A DNA stretch of 64,000 bases, from contig JAEVLN010000023.1 of assembly GCA_018350325.1 (NCBI GenBank), positions 1,260,894 through 1,324,893 of the forward strand, in the 5' to 3' direction. Shown here in pieces: positions 33,660 through 45,051 of the stretch (the stretch's first letter is position 1; the number at the start of each line of letters is the position of its first letter). The notes beneath the pieces were generated by a model that worked only from the letters and a program-made list of their open reading frames with translations, had not been told where the DNA came from and did not search any database. The translations under genes and the position numbers were made by a program. The stretch is from Globodera rostochiensis (Eukaryota; Nematoda; Chromadorea; Rhabditida; Heteroderidae).

Positions 33660-33666
33660 TATAAAA
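33660..33666 (+). promoter_or_regulatory. TATA box of the Gly/Tyr-rich gene
   Basis: TATAAAA lies 77 bp before the ATG at 33,743, a usual TATA-to-start distance for a short 5' UTR. Few other genes in the window have such an element near the start. It fits a strongly and specifically expressed small secreted protein; this is inference. Confidence 0.55.
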
Positions 33667-33742
33667 TGGGGGGCTAGTGTCCGTCAATGTCCCACTCAAA
33701 CAAACTCTTCATTTAACCTCCTCCCCGAGACTGAACGCGATA

Positions 33743-34168
33743 ATGAGCTCTACAACCGTCTTGATCATGCTGATTCTGGTGGCCAGTGCCTTCGTTGTGC
33801 AAGCCGACGCTGGATGGTTTAAAGCATATAACGGCTATGGCTACGATGGAAGCGCAGCCGCGGCCGCGTCGGCGGGCTATGGCGGCTACGGTGGCTACGG
33901 CGGCTACAGTGGCTACGGCGGCTACGGTGGAAGCGCGGTCGCGGCCGCGTCGGCGGGCTATGGCGGCTACGGTGGCTACGGCGGCTACAGTGGCTACAGC
34001 GGCTACGGTGGAAGCGCAGTCGCAGCCGCGTCGGCGGGCTACGGTGGCTACCGTGGCTACAGCGGATACGGTGGCTACCGTGGCTACGGTGGAGGCGCGG
34101 TTGCAGCCGCGGCCGCGTCGGCGGGCTACGGTGGCTACGGCGGTTGCGCAGGTTGCGGACGCAAATAA
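33743..34168 (+). CDS. Small secreted Gly/Tyr/Ala-rich repeat protein, 141 aa
   Basis: The ATG at 33,743 begins MSSTTVLIMLILVASAFVVQ, a clear signal peptide with probable cleavage after ADA (about residue 23). I chose this over an upstream GTG because of the signal peptide and TATA spacing. The mature part has three to four tandem units of about 28-37 residues: a poly-Ala block (SAVAAASAG or longer) followed by GYGGYGGYGGYSGYGGYGG with occasional Arg (GYRGYSGYGGYRGYGGG). The tail is GGCAGCGRK with two Cys. Such composition is known in silks, shell and eggshell matrix and cuticle-associated proteins; the role here is not shown. It is a single exon. AATAAA overlaps the stop codon (34164-34169). 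Frames on the other strand mirror the same repeat and are not genes. Confidence 0.8.
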   Translation: MSSTTVLIMLILVASAFVVQADAGWFKAYNGYGYDGSAAAAASAGYGGYGGYGGYSGYGGYGGSAVAAASAGYGGYGGYGGYSGYSGYGGSAVAAASAGYGGYRGYSGYGGYRGYGGGAVAAAAASAGYGGYGGCAGCGRK

Positions 34169-34269
34169 ACGCGCACCGTCGGGCAAAAAAAGAAAAAGGC
34201 GCACGAAGGATGGACAAATTTTACCAAAAGCATTTTTACCCCCCCCCCCCGTGCTGTTGTACATATTAT

Positions 34270-34860
34270 AGAGTGATGAGTATGGCCCGGATTTTTTAAG
34301 GGCTTTACCTATTTTTTTGCACATGCTTTCCAAAGTAAAAATTATATATTAGCACTTGTCGAGAAATGCCAAAATAAGCATTAAAAATCACGATAAGCGC
34401 CTAAAATAAGCACTAAAAGGAGAAAAAAATGCCAAAATATGCACTAAAGGTCCAAAAGTACCAGAATAGGCAATAAAAGTGAGGTTGGCCACGGCAAATT
34501 TTAATTAAGCTGAAAGTGCTCGAGGGTAGAGCCCGGTCGAGATCGAAAATCTCGACGAGATTCTCGAAAAATCTCGACCTCAAGATCTCGCTCGAAGCTC
34601 AAGTCCGGGCTCTACTCGAGGGCAAAACGGTTGACTGCGTCGCGGAGGGCAAATAAGCACCGAATTTGGTCGGAGAGACGGCTGAATCGTGCTACAAATT
34701 GAACTTGTTGTACAAGGAGCAGAAGAAGTCGGAAGCTTTGTGAAATGTTCTTCGAGTTGTCAATTTTGTGCTTTTTTTGATTGGAAATTGGGGTTTCGCC
34801 AAGGAAAGTTGGGCTTTTTCTGATCATCTTACATTAATCAGCTAACATCTTTAGTGCAGT
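34270..34860 (+). pseudogene. Damaged second copy of the 24.7-25.8 kb block
   Basis: 34,279-34,480 matches the MITE-like sequence at 24,709-24,860 (GGCCCGGATTTTTTAAGGGC, AATAAGCACTAAAA). 34,490-34,820 matches the 25,560-25,790 frame (GGCAAATTTTAATTAAGC, CTGAAAGTGCTCGAGG, then the segment for LVGETAE), but it is split by the MITE at 34,527-34,614 and has in-frame stops (GGCAAATAAGCACCG). Order and orientation are as at 25 kb. Confidence 0.6.
34527..34614. mobile_element. 88-bp hAT-type MITE with perfect 8-bp target duplication
   Basis: Ends TAGAGCCCGG / CCGGGCTCTA enclose TCGAGATCGAAAATCTCG-type words. The 8-bp CTCGAGGG is repeated at 34519-34526 and 34615-34622. The related block at 25,590-25,600 reads GTGCTCGAGGTCAAAACG without the element, so it serves as an empty site. 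Confidence 0.95.
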
Positions 34861-36898
34861 GTTCCCCGAACTCATCTAATTCTTAGATTTGTATATGGCG
34901 GTCCCTTTGATCACCGTTCTCCCCCATTAGCTTCTATAATCCCTCAATGGCGGTCCCTTTGATCGCGGCTCTCGCCAATAGCTGCTATACGGAAGCTGTG
35001 TGAATTGTTTTTTGGTTTTTCAATTTTTTTTGTGCCTTTTTTTTGATCGGAAATTGGGGGCTTGCCAAGGAAATTTAGGCTTTTCTGATCGTTTTTTAAC
35101 ATTTTTATAACTCGAGACTGACTAAATTAAATGTGAAATTTTAGGGGAAGCTCAAATAGAAACTTTCTGATCATATTTATTTTTTCAGAATTTTAAACCA
35201 ATATATTTTTCGCCAATAAAATACTAGCCAACCAAAAGTGGTCGTTTTTCCTTAATTTTTCAAAAATAACAACCGATTCAAAAAGCCGCTTTAAATTTTC
35301 ATTTTTTATTTTTTATTGACGAATTACTTTGAACTTAATTTTTAACTTTTTAATGCCAAGAATTGATACGCGTTATTTTAACTTTTAATAAACTTTTAAC
35401 AAGTTAAAAGTGAGATTTGGTATAGGGCTCAGCAGAGGATGCTGCGCCATTTCGCCTCCAATAGAGCCGCTGGGATTGAGCAGTGATATCCCTCAAATGA
35501 TTAACCGAAAGTGAAAACGAATTTTTTAGGTTGGGACCGCCGGGGGCGCCGATGTTATTTATCTCTTATCATTTCATACAGGAACGGGTTGAGTAAAATG
35601 AAAAGTGACTCTAAAATGCAAACTTAGGCGCTGAATACAATACCACGTTTAAATCGGTTTATAAAGCCGCTTGTTGTGTAGCGCCCGAGGCGTGCAGGCC
35701 TCCGCAGAAAGTTGCAACAGAATTTGTGATTAAAAGGAATTGTTTGGGAGTTCGAATTTAAAAGCTTTACGCGCGTTTTGGAGCGGGATTAATTCACTTT
35801 AATGAATTTTGTCAATATTAAAAGTAATTTTGTATATGAACGAATGAACTAAGAGAGTACGGGATATTTGAAAGAAAAAACAATTTGTAATAATTATCTC
35901 ATTATTGTCTTTGCCTGCGAAGCAATTACTGCCCCCCCCCCTCAAAAAAAAGTAAATGACTAAATTTATTGTTAATTCGAGGAGAGTTCCAGTCAGTGTG
36001 CCGTGAACCCTACTCTCAACGGCATTTGCTTCTCATCTCAATTGTGTCCGGCGTCGACCGAAGCAACCAATTCCAAATGCCGGCTATGGAAACGGAGAAA
36101 ACATTTAATTTTAGGTTCATTCAAAAATTCGGGAAATTGAAAATTGTAAAAAGTGCCATTTTACGCCATATTTTGGTGCATTTTTTGGCTTTTGTTTGGA
36201 GCATATAAATCCGTTCCCTGTTAATTTACTCCAAAAATTTTAAATATTTTAATTATAATTTTACTTTGAAAGTGTTAAACTTCCGGAGGGGGGGGGGGGT
36301 AAAAGGAGCGCATTTTGTTATTGTTTAATTTTGCGAAATATTGGAGACATTTAATGCCGAAGGTCCGAAGTAGAGAGTCCGTTTCCCCCCTTTTTTCAGT
36401 CTATAAAAAAGTTTTAAAAGTTTGTTAACAATTTAAAAGTGCTCCGAAATGGCTGTTCTGCTGACGGCGAGTCGGTGGAGGTCAGTGGCTGGCAAAGTGC
36501 CAGCTTTGTGAGGGCCAAATATGCAACAAAAACGACGCGAAAATATTTTATTTCATTTAAATTTGAAAATGTTGCAAAAAGTTTGTTTTAATTTTAATTT
36601 AAAATTGCGCAGTTTCAACGGCTTTTTTTATTAGACGGTAAAAATGTTCTTAAATTTAAAAACTATTCCAAACATTCAGCGAGTCCGGCATGGAAAACGC
36701 GGAAAACGCGGCAACGCAAGAGTAAATAAAATTTTAATTTTTAAATAGCTGCAATTTTTTCAAATACTCAAAATTATTTTTATTGAAAATTATAATTAAA
36801 AATATTCGCAAGCAATATTTTTATTAAAAATTGTAATTTCAAATCATTTAAATATTTGCAAATATTCTATATAATTAATTTAAAATCATTTTAATTTA
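34861..36898. other. No gene recognised; contains a duplicated non-coding block
   Basis: 35,730-35,865 matches 25,955-26,095 (GTTCGAATTTAAAAG...TTTTACGCGCG, then AATGAACTAAGAGAGTAC). A homopolymer G run is at about 36,288. A frame at 35,969-36,208 has no recognisable motif. The last 400 bp are AT-rich. Confidence 0.4.
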
Positions 36899-37165
36899 CA
36901 TTCACGGCTTCAGTGCCATCTAAAGATCATTTGACAGAAAGGCAAGCGTGAATTGTTTGTGGAAATTGGCATTTTGACCAAAAAAATGTTACATTTGTCA
37001 GTTTCCAATTTGTCAACGGAATCCCATCGATTTTTTCGGGTTACATTCTGGGGCAACAGCTTCTTTCTAAATTAGTAAATGCTTTGGCCGACAATGAAAA
37101 ATAAATGATAAAACGACCGTAATCTTCAACAGTATAATCACAAATCCGCTAATTTTCAGTTTCTT

Positions 37166-40100
37166 CTAAATCTCATCGGCAATGTTGTATTTGAAGTTTG
37201 GACCAAAATTCGCTTCAATTTTGGTGCCAGGCATGTCCAACGTAACGCATGGAAACAAATTGTCGGCAGATTCGACAAGCAACCCGTCAGTGTCTGCAAA
37301 AATAAAATAAACATTAAAGTCGCCCCCCCCTTTATTAACCATACTAAATCAGTGTGTCCGTATGTTTGTCCTTTATTGAATGAAATTTTTTTTGACACGA
37401 AAACATTTTTTGATGGGAGGGAAAAATAAGAGAGCAAAAAAACGAAGAGAGAGAAGAAAGAGAGCGAGGGACATACTGTGTAGAGTTGTTATTGCTTTGT
37501 TAAAAACAAACAAGCAAAGACATTTTTTATACTTTATTAAACAACAATTTCAACACAATAATGGAAAATTTAACAAAAATTACGTAAAGAAGAATCCCGT
37601 TTTCCCGTTTGTGATAGAATTATTTTCAATAAAAGGGATTTATCTAAAAGTAATTATTTCTTAAAATCGAGTCAAGGGTCAGTGCAAGTAAGTGTTAAGG
37701 CAAGTCAAGAGTCTAGGCAACTCAAGAGTTAAGGCAAGTTAAGAGCCAAAGCAAGTCAAATCAAGGCTGTTGAGCCAAGGCAAGTCAAGAATTAAGGCAA
37801 GTCAAGGCAGTCGAGCCAAGGCAAGTCAAGAATTAAGGCAAGTCAAGGCAGTCGAGCCAAGGCAAGTCAAGGCAGTCAAGACTCTAGGCAAGTCAAATCA
37901 AGGCAAGAGTAAGAGTCAAAGCAAGTCGAGATTCATTCACGAGCCAGGTCAAGAGTCAAGGCAGTCGAGCCAATGCAAGTCAAGAGCCAAGTCAAGGCAG
38001 TCAAGAGTCTAGGCAAGTCAAGAGCCAAGGCAAGAGTAAGAGTCAAAGCAAGTCGAGATTAATTCACGAGCCAGGTCAAGAGACAAGGCAGTCAAGCCAA
38101 GGCGAGTCAAGGCAGTTGAGTCAAAGCAAGTCAAGAACCAAGGTAAGTCAAAGCAAGTCGAGATTCAACGAAAGCCAAGAGTCAAAACAAGAGTAGGGCA
38201 AAATCAAGGCAAGAGTAAAAGCCAAAGCAAGTAGATTCAATCACGAGTCAAGAAGAGTCAGAGCAAGAGTCAAGGCAAGTCAAGAGTTAAGCAAGTCAAG
38301 GCAAGTCAAGAATCGAAGCAAGTCAAGAGTCAGGGCAGAGTCAAGGCAAGTCAAAAGTCAAATCAAGAGTCAGAGCAAGAGTCAAGGCAAGTCATGAGTT
38401 AAATCAAGGCAAGAGTAAAAGTCAAAACAAGTTGAGATTCAATCACGAGTCAAGAGTCAAAGCAAGAGTCAAGGCAAGTCAAGGTTAGGCAAGACAAGGG
38501 AAGTCAAGAATCAAGGCAAGTCAAGAGTTAAGCAAGTCAAGAATCAAAGCAATCGAAATTCAACTCAAGTCAAGAGTCAGGGCAGAGTCAAAGGCAAGTC
38601 AAGAGTCAAAGCAAGTTGAAATTCAAGTCAAGAGTCAGGGCAAGCGTCAAAGCAAGTCAAGAGTCAAATCGAAACAGGAGTAAGAGTCAAAGCAATTAAA
38701 TTCAATCACGAGTCAAGTCAAGAGTCAGGGCAAGAGTCAAGTCAAGAATCAAGGCAAGTGAAGCGTCAGAGAAAAGTCAGCGCAAGAGTCAAGTCAAGAA
38801 TCAAGGCAAATCAAGAGTAAGTGAATCAAAAGTTAAAGAAGTCAAGAGCCAAGGCAAGTCAAAAATTCAACGCAAGTCAAGAGTCAGAGCAAGAGAAAGC
38901 AAGTCAAGAATCAAGGCAAGTCACGCGTCAGAAGAGTCAAGGCAAGTCAAGAAGCAAGGCAAGTGAAGAGTCAAGGCAAGTTGAAATTCAACGCAAGTCA
39001 AGAGTCATGGCAAGTCAAGACTCAAAGAAGTTAAGAGTCAAGGCAACAGAAAAAATTTAAACAAAAAAAAATAAAGACAATAAAGAGCGGTTGGGTGCCG
39101 CGAAGCGGCAGCCAAACGCTCGTCTACTATACTAAATCAGTGTGTCCGTCTGTATGTTTGTCCCGTTTTGAATGAAATTTTTTTTGACACGAAAATTTTT
39201 GGTGGTGGAAAAAGAGAGCCAAAAAACGAAGAGAGTAAGGAAAGAGAGCGAGGGACGACATATTGTGTTAGTTGTTTTTGCTTTGTTAAAAACAAACAAC
39301 TAAAGACATTTTTATTTTATTAAACAGCAATTTCAACACAATAATGGAAAATGTAACAAAAATCACGTCAAGAAGAATCCCGTTTTTCCCGTTTGTGATA
39401 GAATTATTTTCAAAAAAGGGATTTTATCTAAAAGTAATTATTTCTTAAAATCGAGTCAAGGGTCAGTGTAAGTCAAGAGTTAAGGCAAGTGTCAAGGAAG
39501 GTCAAAAGTGAAAACAAGAGAAAGAGTTAAAGCATAGTTGAGTTGAGAATTAATGCAAGGCAAGTCACGAATCAAAGCAAGTCGAGATTCAACAAATCAC
39601 GAGTCAAAGCAAGTCGAGATTCAAAACAAGTCGAGATTTAAGAGTCAACTCAAGAGTAAGCCAATTCAAGTAAGAGTCAGGGCAGCGTCAAGGCAAGTCG
39701 AGAGTCAAATCAAGAGTCCGGGCGCGTCAAGGCAAGTCAAGATTAAAAAGTCAAGTCAAGAGTAAGCCAAGGCAAGTAAAAGCAAGTCAAGAGTCAAATC
39801 AAGTCGAGATTCAAAATAAGTCGAGATTTAAGAGTCAAGTCAAGAGTAAGCCGATGCAAGTAAGAGTCAGGGCAGTGTCAAGGCAAGTCAAGAGTCAAAT
39901 CAAGAGTCAGGGCAGCGTCAAGGCAAGTCAAAAGCCAAATCAAGTCTTGACTCAAGAGTCAAATCAAGGCATGAGTCAGGGCAAAAATCAAGAGTCGACG
40001 CAAGTCAAGAGTCAACGCAAGTCGAGATTCAATGCAAGCTAAAAGTCGTCAAGCCAAGAGTCAATGCAAGTCAAAAGTGAAAACAAGAGAAAGAGTTGAA

Positions 40101-43100
40101 GCATAGTCGAGTTGAGAATCAATGCAAGGCAAGGCAAAGTAAGCAAGTCGAGATTAACACAAGTCACGAATCAAAGCAAGTCGAGATTCAACGCAAATCA
40201 CGAGTCAAAGCAAGTCGAGATTCAACGCAAATCACGAGTCAAAGCAAGTCGAGATTCAACGCAAGTAAAGGGCAGGGCAAGTCAAGAGTCAAATCAAGGC
40301 ATGAGTCAGGGCAAAAATCAAGAGTCAATGGAAGTCAAGAGACAAGGCAGGTCAAGAAGCAATGCAGTAAGTCGACGCAAGTCAAGAGTCAACGCAAGTC
40401 GAGATTTAATGAAAGCTAAGAGTCGTCAAGTCAAGATTCAATGCAAGTCAAAAGTGAAACAAGAGAAAGAGTTAAAGCATAGTTGAGTTGAGAATTAATG
40501 CAAGGCAAGTCAAGAGGCAAGTCGAGATTCAACGCAAGTAAAGAGTAAATCAAGAGTAAAGCCTAGAGCCAAGGAAAGTCAAAGCAAGACAAGAGTCAAA
40601 GTAGTCGAGATCAAGGGGAAAAGTTTTATACCAAAAGATGAAAGACAATGAAGAGCGGTTGGGTGCCGCGAAGGGGCAGCCAAGCGCTCGTTAACTATAC
40701 TAAACCAGTGTGTCCTCCAGTGTGTTTGTCCCGTTTTGAATGGATTTTTTATTCACACGAAAACTTTTTATGGGTGTGAAAAATAAGAGAGCAAAAAAAC
40801 GAAGAGAGTGAAGAAAGAGAGCGAGGGGCAGACTGTGTAGAGTTGTTATTGCTTTGTTAAAAACAAACAAGCAAAGACTTTTTTTACTTTAGTAAACAGT
40901 AATTTCAACATAATAATTGAAAATTTAACAAAAATCACATCAAGAAGAATCCCGTTTCCCATTTGTGACAGGATTTTTTTCAAAGAAAAAGGATTATCTA
41001 CTTACTTAAAAATAATTATTTCTTAAAAGCGAGTCAAGGGTCAGTGTAAGTCAAGAGTTAAGGCAAGTGTCAAGGAAAGTCAAGAGTCAAATCAAGGCAA
41101 GAGTCAAAGTAAGTCGAAGTTTAAGAGTCAAGTCGAGAGTAAGCCGAGACAAGTAAGAGTCAGGGCAAAGTCAAGGCAAGTCAAGATTTAAGAGTCAAGT
41201 CAAGAGTAAGCCGAGACAAGTAAGAGTCAGGGCAGTGTCAAGGCAAGTCAAGAGTCAAATCAAGAGTCAGGGCAGCGTCAAGGCAAGTCAAGAGTCAGAT
41301 TAAGTCGAGATTCAAAACAAGTCGAGATTTAAGAGTCAAGTCAAGAGTAAGCCGAGGCAAGTAAGAGTCAGGGCAGCGTCAAGGCAAGTCAAGAGTCAAA
41401 TCAAGAGTCAGGGCAGCGTCAAGGCAAGTCAAGAGTCAAATCAATAGTAAGTCGGGTCACGTCAAGAGTCAGTGCAAAGTCAAGGCATGTAAGAGTCAAC
41501 AAGGCAAGAGTCGGGGCAAAAATCAAGAGTCAACGGAAGTAAAGAGCAAGGCAGGCGAAAAAGCAATGCAAGTCAAAAGTCGACGCAACTCAAGAGTTAA
41601 ATAGAGGCAAAGTCAAAGCAAGTCGAGATTTAACGCAAGCCGAGTCAAGACTCAAATCAAAAGTCAGGGCAAGTGACAAGGCAAGCCAAAAGTCAAATCA
41701 AGGCAAGAGTCGGAGCAAAAATCAAGAGTCAAGGCAGGCGAAGAAGCAATGAAAGTCAAAAGGCGACGAAAGTCAAGAGTCAAGGCATTCAACGCAAGTC
41801 ACGAATCAAAGCAAGTCAAGATTCAGCGCAAATCACGAGTCAAAGCAAGTCGAGATTCAACGCAAGTAAAAAGGCAAGGCAAGTCAAGAGTCAAATCAAG
41901 GCATGAGTCAGGGCAAAAATCAAGAGTCAATGGAAGTCAAGAGACAAGGCAGGTCAAGAAGCAATGCAGTAAGTCGAGGCAAGTCAAGAGTCAACGCAAG
42001 TCGAGATTTAATGCAAGCTAAGAGTCGTCAAGTCAAGACTCAATGCAAGTCAAAAGTGAAAACAAGAGAAAGAGTTAAAGCATAGTTGAGTTGAGAATTA
42101 ATGCAAGGCAAGTCAAGAGGCAAGTCGAGATTCAACGCAAGTAAAGAGTAAATCAAGAGTAAAGCCTAGAGCCAAGGAAAGTCAAAGTAGTCGAGATCAA
42201 GGGGAATTTTGTCTGGACATTTGCGACATAAGTCAAAATTGACGCTTTTTTATGACTAAAATTTGTATTCTTTCTCACCCAAGCGCTGTTCGTTTAGCGC
42301 GTAAATAATTTGGCCATTTTTAACGCCGCAGCCGACGACGTCGTCTTTCTCAAACGAAGGCTTTCCGTCTATGAAAGGACGCCCATTGACGTGGGTACAT
42401 CCCTCAACTTCGTGACCCAAAAATGTGCCATCGCTTCCGTATCCGTAAGTGCCTTCGTGATATCCAACAAATTCGTCCAATGGCATTCGTTCGGTTGCAA
42501 GTCCAATGGAAATAAAGCTAAATATAATATTTTAAAGCACAACAAATGTTTTATAAATAAATTACCTTATTTTCTCTATGATTTTCACTTCGAAATAGGA
42601 AATGCCGAAAGGATTTTCCAGAAGTCGATTTTCAGCCAACACAGAGCTCCACCCCTCTGAAAATTGAGTTAATTCAACAATTTAAATAAACCCTTTTAAT
42701 CAAAATGTTTACCCGAATTCTCTCCATTATGTTGGACAACCAATTGACCGGGCTCAGAGAGCGCGAGATTGTCGTGACAATCATCGGAATCCCACCGATT
42801 GATTAGCCCTAAGGAAATATAATTTTCATTTTTCTAAATATTAAAGCTAACTGAGGCCTAAAAGGCAGAATTTCCGAACTATGAACAAAAAATTTAGACC
42901 TAAATTACCAAGCTTCAGCAAGTAGCTGATGTTCAGCTGCTGTTCTTTCTGATACTTCTCCAGTATGTCATCAATTTCAACGAATTTGTTAGCATTTGAC
43001 AATTTCTGTTGCTCCAATTCGGCGAATTTGTTGGCATTCGACTGTTTTTGCTCCTCCAATTCGGCAACGACAATCGCTTAAAAAATCAAATAAAATTTGT

Positions 43101-44533
43101 TAACCATTTTAATACATTTACCATTTTGCGCATTCAATCGATGGACCGTATAAATGACAAAAATAAGCAGAACAATTGCGCACGCGATGCCAGCGATTCG
43201 ATAAGGATCTGTGTAACGTCCAAAAGTTGGCTAACGAATTAAAGAAAGTTTAAATGATTCCAATTGTTTTGTTAGAGATTGACGGAACTGGCATTCCCCC
43301 CGGGCTTTTTTTGGGAGAGTTCCCCCGCCGAGCCTTAGTAGCGCTGTTCGTAAGTCTTGGGGTCTCGGGTTTCGGGACGGTATATAATTCTTATTTTTCA
43401 AAATTTAATGCTAAAATGATGCCTAAAAGACGGGGGAATTTCCAATTTTAGAAGCTAAATTTTCTTTTTACCATTTTCCAATTCGGCGACGACCATCGCT
43501 TGGACAGACTTCAGAGATTCAGCCATTTTGAGTCGCATTTCATTCATTTTCTCTGAAATTTACCCAAACAAATGGTATAAATCGACAAAAGAAATTCAAT
43601 CGAAAATAAAATTGTTAAATTTCGAAGTCGATAAAAAGATATTTTAGGGGTATTCGAGGGCTTAGATTCTGAATCTAACATTTATTCGACCAATTCCGAA
43701 CCCCGGACCCGAAGACCCGAATTAGAACAATTTTCAAAAAATCAAAATTTTCCAAAAAACAATTGGCCTTTTTTTAACAACATTACAACGAAAAGGCAAG
43801 TAATGATCGAATTCAGCTTTTTAAACAATTTAGAGGCCAAAATTGTTTTTTGGAAAAATTTGATTTTTCGAAAATTGTTCTAATTCGGGTCTTCGGGTCC
43901 GGGGTTCGGAATTAGTCGAATAAATGTTAGATTCAGAATCTACGCCCTCGAATACCCCTAGAAAAATCTTTTTATCGACCGCTAATCGTCGACATGGGCA
44001 ACCCCGGCCTCCCCGACTTTCCCGCCCCGAAGGGTCGGGGACCAACCCTACCTGAAAGACCGGGGGAATTTCCAATTTTTGAAACAAAATTTTCTTTTTT
44101 ACCAATTCCCAATTCGGCGACGACCATCGCTTTGACAGACTTCAGAGATTCAGCCATTTTTCCTTTTTGTTTATCAGTCAATTGAAGGGCCGTATAAATG
44201 ATGAAAATAAGCAGAGCAATTGTCCCCGCGATTCGAAAAAGATCTAACAAATAAAGTCCAAAAGGTTGGCTTACGATATTTTAAGGGAAGTTTTCTTACC
44301 GTATAGCCCCCATTGATCCGCCCGAGCTAAAATTGTGACCAAATTCTTAATCTTGCCAATTTTGCCACCAATTTCCACTTTTCAAAATAAAATTATTACT
44401 ATTTTAATACATTTACCATCTTTTTTTATTGAAAGCATTTAAATTAAACAACAATTGCCCCACCATTTCCCTTTCGTGCTTCAGGCAACGCGTCAATGTT
44501 CTGTTGCTGTTGGTTCTGAAACTCCTCCGCCAT
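37166..44533 (-). CDS. Membrane-anchored coiled-coil SPRY protein, left palindrome copy, 392 aa
   Basis: Exons leftward: 44464-44533, 44300-44377, 44103-44243, 43472-43552, 43122-43208, 42909-43076, 42713-42808, 42566-42656, 42279-42517, 37166-37293. They sum to 1,179 bases with every intron in phase 1. Architecture: a short start ([11 protein letters not shown]), a first hydrophobic segment ([20 protein letters not shown]), a linker with KMAESLKSV, a second hydrophobic segment ([20 protein letters not shown]), coiled coil ([16 protein letters not shown]), then SPRY ([10 protein letters not shown] to NIADEI). The final intron is about 4,985 bp because of a tandem-array insertion. SPRY exon 3 reads [38 protein letters not shown], unlike the right copy. 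The start is the first in-frame ATG of the 5' exon; an upstream exon cannot be excluded. Expression is unproven. Confidence 0.75.
37331..42204 (+). repeat. 4.9-kb tandem array of a Helitron/HINE-like unit with a purine-rich minisatellite
   Basis: Three head-to-tail units. Each has a conserved roughly 330-bp head (TACTAAATCAGTGTGTCCG, AGAGAGCGAGGGACA, TTGTTAAAAACAAACAAGC) at about 37,343, 39,121 and 40,691. Each continues in 1.1-1.4 kb of imperfect GTCAAGAGTCAAGGCAA minisatellite; units 1 and 2 end in a strong hairpin (39085-39121 and 40653-40689; core TGCCGC-GAA-GCGGCA). The layout (conserved head, internal minisatellite, 3' stem-loop, head-to-tail copies) resembles Helitron-derived HINE/DINE-1 elements, but no CTRR end or target A|T could be fixed. 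Lys/Ser/Gln-rich open frames inside are artefacts of the repeat. Confidence 0.7.
43622..43985. repeat. Fold-back element in an intron, left-arm copy
   Basis: Mirror of 49,293-49,648. Arms of about 146 bp start TCGATAAAAAGAT..TAGGGG and meet at AATTGTTTTTTGGAAAA, with a roughly 60-bp loop containing TTCGTTGTAATGTTGTTAAA in reverse. It lies in the intron 43,553-44,102. Confidence 0.75.
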
Positions 44534-44944
44534 CTTTGCACTCAGTTCGCCCTTCAGTTGACTCGTTCCCTTAAATTATTTAATTTAAATTAAGGATAAT
44601 GCTAACATCGGTACAATGTTCTGACACTCAATTTATGTAGTTTAAAAAAACCTTGAAAAAAGAGACGTAATAAAGGCAAAAAAGTAATAACATCGAAACA
44701 GAAACTGGGTCAGACACGAAAAAAAGCAACCACAACTCAATTCATTTACGTAGGTAAAATTAAAAGAGACCAAAATTTTGAAATTCCTAGATTTGGATTT
44801 CAGGGAGGCGCCTGGACTAATTTCCTGGTCCGAAGTCCAGGAAACCCCATTTGGGAAGGGGGGGGGGGACAGATAGTATCGTTCTTTTGGGTTTTGTAGA
44901 GAATTTTTGATCAATTTGGTGTTAGCATCAGAAGTTATGCTTAC

Positions 44945-45051
44945 CAGGGTGACCACCTGTCAAACCCAAAAATCAGGAATTAAGCTGAAAAATCAGGAAA
45001 ACACCCTAAAATCAGGAAAAACCTGACAAATCAGGTACTCTGGTCACCCTG
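44945..45051. mobile_element. 107-bp hAT-type MITE, left-arm copy
   Basis: Ends CAGGGTGACCA / TGGTCACCCTG; the interior has repeated AAATCAGGAAAA words. The 8-bp ATGCTTAC is repeated at 44937-44944 and 45052-45059. Confidence 0.9.

Noticed and set aside
33713..34333. Four Arg/Ala/Thr/His-rich frames overlapping the Gly/Tyr-rich gene
   Set aside because: GC-rich tandem codons keep all frames open; only the plus frame at 33,743 has a signal peptide, a TATA box and a sensible repeat.
37770..42085. Series of Lys/Ser/Gln-rich open frames
   Set aside because: They are translations of the GTCAAGAGTCAAGGCAA minisatellite; stop-poor repeats open several frames at once, with no start or splice context.
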